A DNA stretch of 60,728 nucleotides from Prevotella sp. (GCA_017449025.1 JAFSKJ010000006.1:1-60728), one strand, 5' to 3'; shown: positions 8,255-17,915, counted from the first letter of the stretch. The notes: generated by a model from the sequence alone, not told the origin. A program made the numbers and translations.

Positions 8255-11200
8255 CTATTGTTTGGGCAAGGGCTGTGAGACAGGCATTGGCTGTTGCTTA
8301 GACTTCTTGAAAATCTCCAAGAGGGAGTTGAGCTTGCGGCGCCAGATGAATCCCACGCCATACTCGCCGGTGTAGCCCTCAAGCCAGTCGTAGACGTTCT
8401 GCTTGTAGTAGGCCTTTATGTTCTTCTGCCCGCTCTGGTCGAGGCGGTACTCCATTGACACATTGTCGAAGAACGACTGCTGCTGGCCCGAAAGGTCGTC
8501 GCTGCCTGTGGACACTTTTCCACCCACCTCCAGCTTCACCCTGTTGTTCCACAGGCGCTTGGCAAACTGGAAGGAATAGTCGGTGTGGACGGTGCCCGAA
8601 GCGTCGGTGCTGTTGTCTACTCCAACTTGCAGGTCGACGGTTTTCAGGGCATTTCCCGTTATCTGGTTTATCTCACCCTGCAGGAATGAGTTCAGTGCAT
8701 TGTTCATGGAGAAGCTGGAGCTGCCATCGGCCAGGTACATGCCCGTTGTGAGCATGGTGACAGCCAGCTTGCCGCGCTCCTCTGCCGACATGCTCTGCAG
8801 CTCTCCGCTTACGGACATGTCTTCAGGTGCGCTGATGATGAACTGCAGCCCCATGTTGTTGAGAGTCTGTGTTATCACCACGCCACAGTCGAACGCCACG
8901 CTGCGTGTGGCTCCTCCTTCGGAGCTGGCCACGGTAGACTTTATGCGCTCGGTGGCGGTGATGTTGAGTCGTGGATTGGCGGGGTCGCCGGTGAACTCAA
9001 CGTAGCTGCCATCCTTGATGGTGAAGGTCTTCAGGGGAATGATGGGCACGGAGTACTTCATCTGCCCGTTTGTGAGGGTGTACCTGCCCCGCAGCGACAG
9101 CCCGTTGTCTTTGTACTGCATACGGAGTTCGCCTCCGCCCTGCAGGTCAACATAGTTGGTCTGCTCTGCGTTGAGGTTGCAGAGTATGCGTGCCCCCTGC
9201 GACACATTCACCGTAAGGTCGGCATCGATACCTGATGGCGTAGGACGCACAACCACGGTCTGCGTGGAGTCGCTGAAGTCGGTGAACTTCACCAGCTCGT
9301 CCAATCGGTTGTCGGTGGATAGCGGGGAGTCAAGGAGCATGTAGGTGAGGTCGGTAGACCCTAAAACGTCGAGGCGGCCGCGCATGTGCAAATTTCCCAC
9401 GGGGCCTGTCAGTCGTGCAAAGAAGTTGACGAAGGCATTGCCGAAAGCCAACGACTTCTGAGTCTGCTTAGCCTTGATAACCTGATAGTTTGAGGCACGC
9501 ATGCGCATGTCGACAGTGGTGTTTTCCGGGCGGCTGAAGTCAATATCGCCCATGAGCACCAACGGCTGGTCGTTATAGGCATAAAGGCCGAAGTTCTCCA
9601 ACAGCAGATGGGAGTCGGCAATGCGCACCGGGTCGTTGTCGAAGCGGAGGCTGATGCCATAGGGCGTGCTCACCAAGTAGGCAGAGTCGAGATATACCTC
9701 GCCGTCGACGAGCGGACGGGCTGTGGTGCCCTTGACAGTGATGGTGCCCTCGCCATAACCATCGAGTCCAACGATTTGGTCGGGCACAAAGCCGTTGACC
9801 AACGATAGCGGGGCACGCATAAGCGAGAGGGTGCCGTCGATGCCCATAGCTGCCGAGGGCGACGCCGGTGGCAGCAGGCTGCCGCTGAAGTGTGAGAACT
9901 CGTTGCCGTCGAGCATGAGAAGAGCCTCAACGGCCTGCGAGGCGTCTTCACGCTGCAGATAGTTAAGCTCGGCGCTGATGTTGCCGATGGGTGCCGACTC
10001 ATAGGCCATCTTACTCACCGCAAGGTCGGAGACCACCGAGAAGCGCCCCTGCTCGTTCTGCACAATATGGAAGTCGCCGCCAAGCTGCCCGGACATGCGT
10101 GGCACGTAGGGCAGCACCGAGGTGAACTCGTCGAGACTGAAGCTGTTGAGCGACACGGTGAGGTCGAGGAGATTGGTCGTAGCGTCGTCGGCGGTCTGCT
10201 CCATGGTGTAGATCTTGACACCCGTCTTGTCGTCGGCTATCAGGTCGATCTTGGCCTCCACGGGGCCTTTTGTGGGCAGGAAGATATAGTTATCCTTGTT
10301 AAGGTTGAACTCCTTGTATCCTATGGTAGGGCGTTCGGGCAACAGGCGCAACCTTATGCCGCTGTCTTCCATCTCGGCGGTGGCTCCGAGTCGAACGCCC
10401 ATGCGGTTGCGTTTGTCGAAATAGCGCACGCCTATCAATGCCCCATGCTCATGCAGGTGACCGTCGAACAGTGTCTTGAAGACAAACTGCGGATTGCGGT
10501 TGTTGTTAGCGATATGGCCATTATAGGTGAAGCGCTGCCCCTTGTGCTTGAGCTGGATGGCGATGGTGTCGATGAGCAGGCTGTCGTAATTCAAGGAGTG
10601 GAGATAGGCATCGCCGTTGAGACCGGTGACGGGCGACGTATAGAGGTCGACGAGCAACTGGCGGAAAGCTATGCCCTTGGTGCGCAGGACATCGGCCAGT
10701 GGGTTGGTGTGTCCGCTGGAGACGTAGAGGTGGGCTTGGGGCAGCAGGCGCATGACCAGAGCTTGGTCGATCACTTTTTTCTTGTCGAGCATTACGATGG
10801 TGTCGACGAGCACCTCAGCCTGCCTCATTAGCTTACGGTAACCGCCGGAGGCATCGGCCTTTACAATAAGGGTTCCGCTCTGAAGGCGCACCAAGGTTGT
10901 ATCAGGGGCAGTACGAAGGAACAGCCCCACGGCCTTGGGCCGATAGTCGTTCAGGCGGTCCTTTATGTAGATGTCATCGATAAGTCCGCGCACCTGGTGG
11001 ATGTCGCCAAGGTTGGAGAGCAACTCCACCTTGCCCTTCATGCCAACGGTGAGGGGCTTTTCCGAGAGTCTAAGGCGCTGCAGGTCGATATGTGCTATGC
11101 TTCCGCTGAGGGTGGCATCTATCTTGCGCTTGGTAAGCAGTCCGCTGGCCGAAAGGGTACAACCGAGCAGCACATTATCGCTGTTGAGCTCTATCTGCGC

Positions 11201-12853
11201 CTGACCGCCCTTGAGAGTGGCTCTCATGGTGACGCTGTCAAGGGCAAGGCTGCCATACTGAAGCCTGTCGAGCACCACGTCGGCATCTAAGGCAGTTCCG
11301 GCATTGAGCATGTCGGTCCCGCGGCCTTTCATCCTGACCTTGGCCGACAGGGTGTAGAGCGAATCGTGGGGCATGAAGTGGTGAAGGTTAACACCGCTCA
11401 CATAGCCGTCGGCAGAGTAATCGCCTGAGGAGGCAGAATAGCTGCCCTTGAGCTTAACCTCGCCGCTGCTTTCACGGGCAGTAATGTCGGCGCGGTACAG
11501 CTGATTTCCGGCACTGACGTTCCCCTGCAATGCAATGCCATCGGGCAGCGCATAGTTACTCCTGATGTCGGCAGGAAGAAGGGCCGTAAGAAAGGCTGTG
11601 TTCTGTGTCTTGACGTTGAAAGCCACCTGTGCACGCAGCTTCTTCTTGTCGCGCACATCGGCAACGAAACCGTCGGCACTGGCATGGAAGGCAGTGGGCA
11701 GCGAGACGCGGATGCCCGTAAGCTCCATATTCTCTAAGTTGCCGTTGACAGAGCCGCGTACCGACAGCGGATGGTTTGGATAATGCTTTACAAACTGTTC
11801 GGGCAACAGCGGTTCCCCCCTACCCTCGCCCGCGATGGCAGCTATACGCATAATATCCTGCTTGCCAACCTGCGCATTGAGTCTCAGCTTCATGCGCCCA
11901 GGGCTGATGCTGTCCATGACGCTGAAGTCGACATCGGCATCTGCATCAATGTCGGAGTCGGTGGTACTGAGTTTCAGAGCCTTCAACTGTATGGCGCTGA
12001 ATGTTGAGTCGAGTGCTATGCCACCTGTGAGCGACGTAAACTCAAGGCCGCTCTTGTCGCGAAGTGCTGCGCGGCGGAAGGAGAGCCGGGTGCCCTGCGG
12101 GGTATAGCTGATACTGTCGATGCCAAGGGCTATGCCAGTAAGGCTGAGCGGATGATAGCTCAGTTGACCGTCGTCGTAGTCGAAGGCAGAGACGCGGTAG
12201 ACACCCTCGCCAAGGTCGATGTCAGTCTCGCGAGCGACGGCATGCCCAACGTAAGCCTCAAGCGTTGTGGTGTCTTCGGGAAGGTGGAGGGAGAGTGCCG
12301 TGCGGCTGATGCTGACAGAGTCGGCCTTGACAACCCAGCGCATCTCGCTCTTCGTGGTATCTGCGGCTGCCGTGTCGCTGAGGGCGATGTCAATCTGAGC
12401 GTCGCTGAGCAGCGCCCCGTTCACCTCAACCGTCTGTCCGCGCAGGTCAATGCCCCGTGAACGGGCCTTCAGCTGTCCTATATATCCCTGCACCCGCAGG
12501 TCGCTGATGAAACCGTTGGTGTTAATGCGGGCCTTGCCCAGCTCAATGCCATTGACCACAATTCGGCGGTTAAGCAACGGGCGCAGCTGTACGTCGGCAA
12601 CAAGGCGGTCTACGTCGGCAATGGTGTCGCCCTCGTGAACCATGATGAAGCGCTCTATAGACAAGTCGAGCGGCCAAGCCAGGCAGACATGCCCCACGCT
12701 GATGCTCATGCCCGTCTCGTCGGCAACAATGCCCGCCACCTGTCTCACCGCCCAGTTCTGCACAGGCGGGCAGTAGAGCAAGGCCGCCAAGGCCAGGACA
12801 AGCAGGACAGGAGTAAGCAGCAGTGCTGCCGTCCACTTCACTATGCGCTTCAT
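8255..12853 (-). CDS. tamB: TamB-like translocation/assembly protein
   Basis: This 1532-residue AsmA/TamB-family protein has a single N-terminal membrane helix (about residues 7-27, rich in Leu/Ala) followed by a very long, repetitive beta-strand body. Such bodies form a hydrophobic groove spanning the periplasm. The C-terminal region of about 350 residues is the conserved TamB domain (GGELRMQYKDNGLSLRGRYT, then KVSTGSDDLSGQQQSFFDNV). The ATG at 12853 was chosen because the protein then begins MKRIVKWTAALLL. A longer reading frame to 12880 needs a TTG start. It lies just upstream of the tamA-like gene and 28 bp downstream of a glycosyltransferase, in one long minus-strand operon. Confidence 0.88.
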   Translation of the reverse strand: MKRIVKWTAALLLTPVLLVLALAALLYCPPVQNWAVRQVAGIVADETGMSISVGHVCLAWPLDLSIERFIMVHEGDTIADVDRLVADVQLRPLLNRRIVVNGIELGKARINTNGFISDLRVQGYIGQLKARSRGIDLRGQTVEVNGALLSDAQIDIALSDTAAADTTKSEMRWVVKADSVSISRTALSLHLPEDTTTLEAYVGHAVARETDIDLGEGVYRVSAFDYDDGQLSYHPLSLTGIALGIDSISYTPQGTRLSFRRAALRDKSGLEFTSLTGGIALDSTFSAIQLKALKLSTTDSDIDADADVDFSVMDSISPGRMKLRLNAQVGKQDIMRIAAIAGEGRGEPLLPEQFVKHYPNHPLSVRGSVNGNLENMELTGIRVSLPTAFHASADGFVADVRDKKKLRAQVAFNVKTQNTAFLTALLPADIRSNYALPDGIALQGNVSAGNQLYRADITARESSGEVKLKGSYSASSGDYSADGYVSGVNLHHFMPHDSLYTLSAKVRMKGRGTDMLNAGTALDADVVLDRLQYGSLALDSVTMRATLKGGQAQIELNSDNVLLGCTLSASGLLTKRKIDATLSGSIAHIDLQRLRLSEKPLTVGMKGKVELLSNLGDIHQVRGLIDDIYIKDRLNDYRPKAVGLFLRTAPDTTLVRLQSGTLIVKADASGGYRKLMRQAEVLVDTIVMLDKKKVIDQALVMRLLPQAHLYVSSGHTNPLADVLRTKGIAFRQLLVDLYTSPVTGLNGDAYLHSLNYDSLLIDTIAIQLKHKGQRFTYNGHIANNNRNPQFVFKTLFDGHLHEHGALIGVRYFDKRNRMGVRLGATAEMEDSGIRLRLLPERPTIGYKEFNLNKDNYIFLPTKGPVEAKIDLIADDKTGVKIYTMEQTADDATTNLLDLTVSLNSFSLDEFTSVLPYVPRMSGQLGGDFHIVQNEQGRFSVVSDLAVSKMAYESAPIGNISAELNYLQREDASQAVEALLMLDGNEFSHFSGSLLPPASPSAAMGIDGTLSLMRAPLSLVNGFVPDQIVGLDGYGEGTITVKGTTARPLVDGEVYLDSAYLVSTPYGISLRFDNDPVRIADSHLLLENFGLYAYNDQPLVLMGDIDFSRPENTTVDMRMRASNYQVIKAKQTQKSLAFGNAFVNFFARLTGPVGNLHMRGRLDVLGSTDLTYMLLDSPLSTDNRLDELVKFTDFSDSTQTVVVRPTPSGIDADLTVNVSQGARILCNLNAEQTNYVDLQGGGELRMQYKDNGLSLRGRYTLTNGQMKYSVPIIPLKTFTIKDGSYVEFTGDPANPRLNITATERIKSTVASSEGGATRSVAFDCGVVITQTLNNMGLQFIISAPEDMSVSGELQSMSAEERGKLAVTMLTTGMYLADGSSSFSMNNALNSFLQGEINQITGNALKTVDLQVGVDNSTDASGTVHTDYSFQFAKRLWNNRVKLEVGGKVSTGSDDLSGQQQSFFDNVSMEYRLDQSGQKNIKAYYKQNVYDWLEGYTGEYGVGFIWRRKLNSLLEIFKKSKQQPMPVSQPLPKQ

Positions 12854-12881
12854 TGTCAGGTCGGAGGTTCTGGAGTCCAAA

Positions 12882-13736
12882 CTATTTCTTCTTTACTAAG
12901 TTTTCCGGGGCATCCTCATAGTGGTCGGTGGACGAGAAGATGCGGGTGATGCCGCGCGCCTGTATCTTGACGTGGTTGACAAAACTCTGCCACATGGACT
13001 GCTGTCCGATGGTGCCGTAACCGGTGACGGCCTTGCAGCGACGGTCGCGTACGAACACTATCTTGCCGTACTTCTTCAAGGCCAAGGCCATGGAGCCGTC
13101 TTCGCCGCGGATGATGTCGACACGGTAAGGTTCCTTGCGGCCATAGTCGGCATTATAGGCGAACACAAGGCCGCGCACACTAAGCTCAGGACGCTTGAAA
13201 TGCTGCACCCAAAGGAAGAGGTCGCGAGCCATCTCAAAGAGTCGGAGGCTGAGGCGTGAGTGATTGGCATCGGGGAAGTAGCTCCACGTGGCTGACGCAC
13301 ATGACACTCCGGGGCGCAACAGGTGGTTGAGCATTATCTCGTAGTAGTGCGGAGGGTAGAGCGTATCGCTGTCAACGTCGAAATAGAAGCGCCCACGGGC
13401 ATGCTCAAGGCCGCAGCGGCGGGCATAGCCGCAAGAATGCTGGTACTCGGTGTAGTAAGGAATGCCCGAGCGCTGGTATATCTCAGCGGTGCGGTCGGAG
13501 GAATCGTTGTCCACTCCAATGATTTCCACAGGATACTTGCACTTGATTTCGCTGATGGCCCAGAGGCAGGCCTGAAGATGGGTTTCCTCGTTGTAGCCGA
13601 TAACAACTATCGAGGCTATCGGCTCATCACTCTGAAGGGCGGCAAGGCGCATACGCGTCTCCTCTATTATAGACTCGGGAACTTCGCTGAACGGCTTCCC
13701 GTAGATGGTTAGATATTTGTCATACCAGTTTGACAT
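12882..13736 (-). CDS. Family 2 glycosyltransferase
   Basis: This 284-residue GT-A fold enzyme has ASIVVIGYNEETHLQACL at about residues 40-58 and the nucleotide-binding DNDSSDRT at about 77-84. The metal-binding DVDSD is at about 120-124, and a downstream acidic RGEDGS is the likely catalytic-base region (about 212). No membrane helix is evident, so it probably acts at the cytoplasmic face. It would add a sugar to a lipid-linked or envelope glycan; donor and acceptor cannot be read from sequence. It lies 37 bp after the GT4 gene and directly before tamB. Confidence 0.85.
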   Translation of the reverse strand: MSNWYDKYLTIYGKPFSEVPESIIEETRMRLAALQSDEPIASIVVIGYNEETHLQACLWAISEIKCKYPVEIIGVDNDSSDRTAEIYQRSGIPYYTEYQHSCGYARRCGLEHARGRFYFDVDSDTLYPPHYYEIMLNHLLRPGVSCASATWSYFPDANHSRLSLRLFEMARDLFLWVQHFKRPELSVRGLVFAYNADYGRKEPYRVDIIRGEDGSMALALKKYGKIVFVRDRRCKAVTGYGTIGQQSMWQSFVNHVKIQARGITRIFSSTDHYEDAPENLVKKK

Positions 13737-13772
13737 AAGCAGTGTTGTCTTTATTTATACTCTAAGTATTTT

Positions 13773-14903
13773 CTACTTGGCTATCACCGACTTGTATGCC
13801 TGCTCCCACCTTTTTGCAACATCTTTGCAAAGATAGTCAGCAGCAGCGCGTCGGGCTGAGGCTCCCATGGCCTGACGCTCCGACTCGTGGGTAATCATCC
13901 ACTCTATCTTCTCGGCAAGGTCGCTGGTGTCGAGGTTGGCAAGAAGCCCTGTCTCTCCGTCGGCAATGATTTCCTCCGGTCCATGGGGACAGTTGGTAGA
14001 CACTATTGGCAGTCCACACGACATGGCCTCGATTATCACCAGCCCGAAGCCCTCGAAATCTGAGCTCATCACAAAGAACTGGCTGCGCCAGTACTCTGTG
14101 TAGATATCTTTGGTTGGTTTCAGAATGCGTATGCGGACTCCCTTGGCGAGAATCCGTTGCTGAAGCTCCTCAAGATCCTCTCCCTGGCCGAAGATGTCGA
14201 CGTGCCACTGCGGATACTTGTCGGCCAGCAAGGCAAAGGCGTCTATCAATCGGTCGTAGCGTTTCTGCCTCGTCAACCTTCCAACGCAGATAATGCGACC
14301 GGGCACCTTCTCTACGGCTGGGGGAGTCATGTCATAGCGTGTCAGGGGGTTGGGTATCTTGACAATGTTCCTAACACCATGCCGGCGCCAATTGTCGGCA
14401 TCGCCGGAAGTAAGGGCTACCAACAGCTGAGACCTGCGGATGGCACGCTGCGGATTGTAGACAAGGTATAGCAATTTCTCCGCGAGTCCGCGACGTATGA
14501 CAGAGTAGCCGTATGCCAGATGAGACTCTATGACTACAGGCACAGGCTTCACTACTTTCATCACATCGCAGATGAAATTTTCGGTATTGGGCACGGTCAC
14601 CACAACCACGTCGGGGCGGAACCTGTTGACAACAGCCTTCAGCTTTTGATGAAAAAGCCGCTTCAGCCTCAGGGCTTCCGAAAAGCGGCGGAAGAATGGA
14701 TAACGGTAGATGGTGAAGAAGTGGCACGCCAAGTCAACATGCTCCACAGACTCCTTAAGCTCGTAGGCTGGCTCACCATCGTGCTCATAGGTGACAATCA
14801 TCACTTCATTACTGTCAGAGGCAATGAAATTCGCCTTGTCGGTAAGCGTCCGCTCCAGACCGCCAACATTATTCAGCAATGGTGTAAAGTAGAGTAACTT
14901 CAT
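13773..14903 (-). CDS. Family 4 glycosyltransferase
   Basis: This 376-residue GT-B fold enzyme has an N-terminal Rossmann domain (MKLLYFTPLLNNVGGLERTL, with the glycine-rich acceptor loop) and a C-terminal GT4 domain. The C-terminal domain contains RIICVGRLTRQKRYDRLIDA (about residues 204-223) and the EX7E retaining-transferase motif in EGFGLVIIEAM (about 285). HGPEEIIADGETGLL follows. The family uses nucleotide-activated sugars to build surface polysaccharides. It is 21 bp downstream of a GT2 gene in the same operon. Confidence 0.88.
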   Translation of the reverse strand: MKLLYFTPLLNNVGGLERTLTDKANFIASDSNEVMIVTYEHDGEPAYELKESVEHVDLACHFFTIYRYPFFRRFSEALRLKRLFHQKLKAVVNRFRPDVVVVTVPNTENFICDVMKVVKPVPVVIESHLAYGYSVIRRGLAEKLLYLVYNPQRAIRRSQLLVALTSGDADNWRRHGVRNIVKIPNPLTRYDMTPPAVEKVPGRIICVGRLTRQKRYDRLIDAFALLADKYPQWHVDIFGQGEDLEELQQRILAKGVRIRILKPTKDIYTEYWRSQFFVMSSDFEGFGLVIIEAMSCGLPIVSTNCPHGPEEIIADGETGLLANLDTSDLAEKIEWMITHESERQAMGASARRAAADYLCKDVAKRWEQAYKSVIAK

Positions 14904-14924
14904 GGCTGTTGCTTATAGATTCCT

Positions 14925-15989
14925 TCACAGACTGTTCTTGCGGTGAAGACAGTCGGTGAGATGGCTTATACGGTTAACTGCAAATTCTAAATCGTAATAA
15001 TGACGGCGGAAGAAGCGCCACTTCTGTATATGGCAGAAAGGCGGGAACATCAATGTGAGGAAGAAAGCCACCAACAACCTGCCATACCTGAGCGACCGCA
15101 AGAACAGGCGGCGCCTTACGGCAAAGAAAGGGCGGCTGGCATCAGCAGAAATGGGGCAACGCATAACCACATCGACACCGTTGGTCGCAAAATTGGCCAT
15201 GAACATCAGATAGTCCACAGCAAGGTTGCGGCGGTAGCGCTCAGCAGCAGGAGGGTTGTTGAGCATATAGTCAATGCTTACTGCCTGACTGTACACCACC
15301 CTGTCGGCCCTTTCTGTAATGAACGTAGTATTGACTATTGACGACTGGTTATACTCATACACGTATGTAATACGGGGAAGCATCAGCACACTCGACAGAT
15401 GGCCGAAAAGCATTAGAGACCACGACTGGTCCTCGTAGAGAATGCCGTCGATGAACCTTATGTTGTTGTCCATCAGCAGCTCACGCCGTATCAGCTTGTT
15501 CCAGGCATATAGGTATATCTGGTGACGAAGCATGCGCTGCATTAGTTCATCGGCATCGTCAACAAGCAGCTCTCTGTCAAGGTTGTTTATCAACAGGCTG
15601 TTGTCTTTCATGTTCTTTACATTACCCATCACCATGTCAACGCCGGAATGCTGCAGCAGATTGTCAATAAGGTACTGAATGGCACCGGGAGTGAGATAGT
15701 CGTCGCTGTCAACGAAAAGGACATACTCTCCACGGGCATGTTCCAGCCCTGTATTACGTGCAGCAGAGAGACCGCGGTTATGCTCATGGGACACAATGGA
15801 GAAGTTTATGAAGCCATGATAGTTGTCGATGACACGCCTTACTATCCGCATGCTGTCGTCAGTACCACAATCATCCACTATAAGGCACTCCATCTCAACG
15901 CCGCAAACATCCTGAGACATCAGCGACTGGAGGCAGCGCTCCACGTACTGGCTGACATTATATATAGGTATTATAACAGATACAGTCAC
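14925..15989 (-). CDS. Family 2 glycosyltransferase, GTG start
   Basis: This 354-residue protein has the GT2 core SVIIPIYNVSQYVERCLQSL at residues 4-23, VDDCGTDDS at about 38-46 and the metal-binding FVDSDDYLTPG at about 92-102. A Cys/Trp-rich tail includes a hydrophobic patch near residue 300 (LLVAFFLTLMFPPFCHIQKW) that may touch the membrane. The GTG at 15989 is chosen because the core motif begins at residue 4, no in-frame ATG exists nearby, and a strong promoter (16013-16043) lies just upstream, giving a leader of only about 17 nt. It heads the operon GT2-GT4-GT2-tamB-tamA. Confidence 0.85.
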   Translation of the reverse strand: MTVSVIIPIYNVSQYVERCLQSLMSQDVCGVEMECLIVDDCGTDDSMRIVRRVIDNYHGFINFSIVSHEHNRGLSAARNTGLEHARGEYVLFVDSDDYLTPGAIQYLIDNLLQHSGVDMVMGNVKNMKDNSLLINNLDRELLVDDADELMQRMLRHQIYLYAWNKLIRRELLMDNNIRFIDGILYEDQSWSLMLFGHLSSVLMLPRITYVYEYNQSSIVNTTFITERADRVVYSQAVSIDYMLNNPPAAERYRRNLAVDYLMFMANFATNGVDVVMRCPISADASRPFFAVRRRLFLRSLRYGRLLVAFFLTLMFPPFCHIQKWRFFRRHYYDLEFAVNRISHLTDCLHRKNSL

Positions 15990-16012
15990 AATAGTTTGTA
16001 TGATTCAGCTTG

Positions 16013-16043
16013 CAAATATAGCCAAAAATACTCATACCGCCAA
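16013..16043 (-). promoter_or_regulatory. Promoter of the glycosyltransferase-tamB-tamA operon
   Basis: Read on the minus strand: TTG at 16043-16041, a 20-bp spacer, then TATATTTG at 16020-16013. This is a perfect Bacteroidota promoter about 24 bp before the GTG start. Confidence 0.75.
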
Positions 16044-16072
16044 AAATACAAACATAAAAATGTTAAAGATGC

Positions 16073-16103
16073 TTGCCTGTATGGAAAAAAAGCTGTAACT
16101 TTG
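16073..16103 (+). promoter_or_regulatory. Promoter of the HU/SPOR gene
   Basis: TTG at 16073-16075, a 20-bp spacer, then TAACTTTG at 16096-16103, 51 bp before the ATG. It is back-to-back with the minus-strand promoter at 16013-16043. Confidence 0.75.
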
Positions 16104-16154
16104 CAGCGGAGAATAAGGAAACACGGGTGTACTCGCCCGCAACAATACGTAACT

Positions 16155-17219
16155 ATGATTGCATTATCACAACACATTGAGCACTTGCTGCTGGAGAACG
16201 ACTGCGTGATTGTGCCCGGAATGGGCGGTTTCATGGCGCACAAGGTTGCTGCACGATATGACGAGAGCCAGCAGCTTTTCTTGCCGCCATACAGGCAGTT
16301 GGGCTTCAACCCTCAGTTGAAAATAAACGACTCACTGTTGGCGCAATCGTATGTGGAGGCATACGACCTGAGCTACCCTGAGGCCTTGCGACGCATTGAG
16401 AGCGAGGTGGCAGAGCTGTGCCAGCACATAGAAAACGAGGGCTGCTACTACCTTAATAATATAGGCGAACTGCGAACCAACGACGAGGGACACTTGGAGT
16501 TTGAGCCGGCATTCTCCGGGATAACCACACCATCACTCTACGGGTTAAGCCATCTTAGCATCAGCCGCTACGAAGCAGAGCAGAAAGACAATACGGCAAC
16601 AAAGAGAACCATTGTCAGCGACAGCATGGTTGATACTGACAAGGAAACAGAGCCTGCCGTGGTGATAAAGCTGTCGTGGATAAGAAACGCAGTAGCTGTT
16701 GCTGCTGCCATCGTTGCATTCCTGTTCATTGCCACTCCGCTGAGCAACGACACCGTGAAACCGCAGATGGCAGGAATCGCGGGGATTTTCACCACATCGG
16801 CTCCAGAAGCTATTGTAACTGAGGAAAAGCCTGACTCTTCTGACATTGTCACTGCCTCGGAGACAGAGACAGAGACAGACACCACATCACCTACCACACC
16901 TACAACACCTACTACACCTACCACACCTACTTCACCTCAAAACCTCACCGAATCCCCAGAGACCACCACAACCGAAGACGCCACTTCAGAATCAAGACCA
17001 TACTCTATAGTACTGGCCAGTCAAGTGTCGCAGCGCAATGCCGCTGCCTTCGTGGAAGAGCTGCATAAGAACGGCTTCACCGATGCGAGGATTGTCAACG
17101 GTAAGAAAATGACACGCGTAGTCTACGGCTCTTACTCTACAGAGAACGAGGCCTACAACGAACTGCGTTCGTGCCGACGCAGCAACTTCTTCAAAGAAGC
17201 TTGGGTGATAAAGTTCTAA
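16155..17219 (+). CDS. HU-CCDC81 and SPOR domain membrane protein
   Basis: This 354-residue protein has an N-terminal HU-like DNA-binding region of the bacterial CCDC81 type (residues 1-140; CVIVPGMGGF and LGFNPQLKINDSLLAQSY are typical). One membrane helix follows at about 176-195 (AVAVAAAIVAFLFIATPL), then a Thr/Pro linker of TPT repeats (about 237-260) and a C-terminal SPOR domain (about 280-354, PYSIVLASQVSQRNAAAFVEELHKNGF). SPOR domains bind denuded peptidoglycan at division sites. The protein may therefore link DNA to septal cell wall, which is an inference from the domain pair. The ATG at 16155 starts exactly at the HU domain and follows the promoter at 16073-16103. Confidence 0.8.
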   Translation: MIALSQHIEHLLLENDCVIVPGMGGFMAHKVAARYDESQQLFLPPYRQLGFNPQLKINDSLLAQSYVEAYDLSYPEALRRIESEVAELCQHIENEGCYYLNNIGELRTNDEGHLEFEPAFSGITTPSLYGLSHLSISRYEAEQKDNTATKRTIVSDSMVDTDKETEPAVVIKLSWIRNAVAVAAAIVAFLFIATPLSNDTVKPQMAGIAGIFTTSAPEAIVTEEKPDSSDIVTASETETETDTTSPTTPTTPTTPTTPTSPQNLTESPETTTTEDATSESRPYSIVLASQVSQRNAAAFVEELHKNGFTDARIVNGKKMTRVVYGSYSTENEAYNELRSCRRSNFFKEAWVIKF

Positions 17220-17309
17220 CAATCAATGCAAACAAGCTTTTCCCTAAAGTAATTAGAATTAGCAGACCAAGCTTCCAACCTTTGCGCAAAGGAACAAAAC
17301 AACAAAAAC

Positions 17310-17843
17310 ATGAAGAGAGTACGCTGTCCTAAGTGCGACCACTACATAGTCTTCGACGAGACAAAATACGAGGAAGGCCAGGCGCTGGTGTTCCAGTGTG
17401 ACGAGTGCGGTCGCCAGTTCGGCATCCGCATGGGCAAGTCGAAGCTTAAGGCTCTACAGCGCGACGACAACCCCGACGAGAAAGCCGACGAAATGGGCTG
17501 CGGTTCAATAGTTGTAATTGAAAATGTGTTCCATTACAAACAGGTGATACCTCTGCGCATGGGCGACAATGTGATAGGCCGCTACCAGAAGGGCAACCCC
17601 ATTAACACTCCGTTTGAGACTGTAGACCCCAGCGTTGACCTAAACCATTGCACCATCAATGTAAGTCGCGACAAACGCGGCAACCTGCGCTATACGCTTA
17701 GCGACAACAACAGCAATACAGGAACATTTGTTGACAACGTGGAAATAAGACAGCGCGAACGCCGCATAATTGAAGACGGAACGCTGTTTACCATCGGCGC
17801 AACGTCAATCATACTGAGAACAACTGAAATGCCTCATTCGTAG
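17310..17843 (+). CDS. Zinc-ribbon and FHA domain protein
   Basis: This 177-residue soluble protein has an N-terminal zinc ribbon with two CxxC pairs (CPKCDHY at residues 5-11 and CDECGRQF at about 30-37). A C-terminal FHA domain (about 85-170) has IGRYQKGN, the phosphopeptide-loop segment DLNHCTINV and the NSNTGTFVDN turn. FHA domains bind phosphothreonine, so a Ser/Thr-phosphorylated partner is expected; no kinase gene is adjacent. It follows the HU/SPOR gene by 90 bp in the same direction. Transcription probably ends in the hairpin repeats at 17844-17915. Confidence 0.75.
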   Translation: MKRVRCPKCDHYIVFDETKYEEGQALVFQCDECGRQFGIRMGKSKLKALQRDDNPDEKADEMGCGSIVVIENVFHYKQVIPLRMGDNVIGRYQKGNPINTPFETVDPSVDLNHCTINVSRDKRGNLRYTLSDNNSNTGTFVDNVEIRQRERRIIEDGTLFTIGATSIILRTTEMPHS

Positions 17844-17915
17844 AGTGGCACTTTACGGAGCTAAAGTGGCACTTTTTTGAAATTAAGTGCCACTTTACAA
17901 TTGTAAAGTGGCACT
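17844..17915. repeat. Four copies of AAAGTGGCACTTT between convergent genes
   Basis: Copies lie at 17844-17854, 17863-17874, 17885-17896 (inverted) and 17905-17915. Each is a near-palindrome (AAAGTG-G-CACTTT). Copies 2 and 3 form a 12-bp perfect hairpin with a 10-nt loop, and copies 3 and 4 form an alternative 11-bp hairpin. Location between two convergent genes suggests termination on both strands. Related motifs occur at 421-435, near 504, at 20830, at 20881 and inside 47743-48040. Confidence 0.6.

Noticed and set aside
15648-16154. Upstream extension of the HU/SPOR gene
   Set aside because: It would overlap the opposing glycosyltransferase and both promoters. The HU domain begins exactly at the ATG at 16155.
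16868-16945. ACACCTACC repeats as a regulatory array
   Set aside because: They code the Thr/Pro linker (TPT units) of the HU/SPOR protein in frame.
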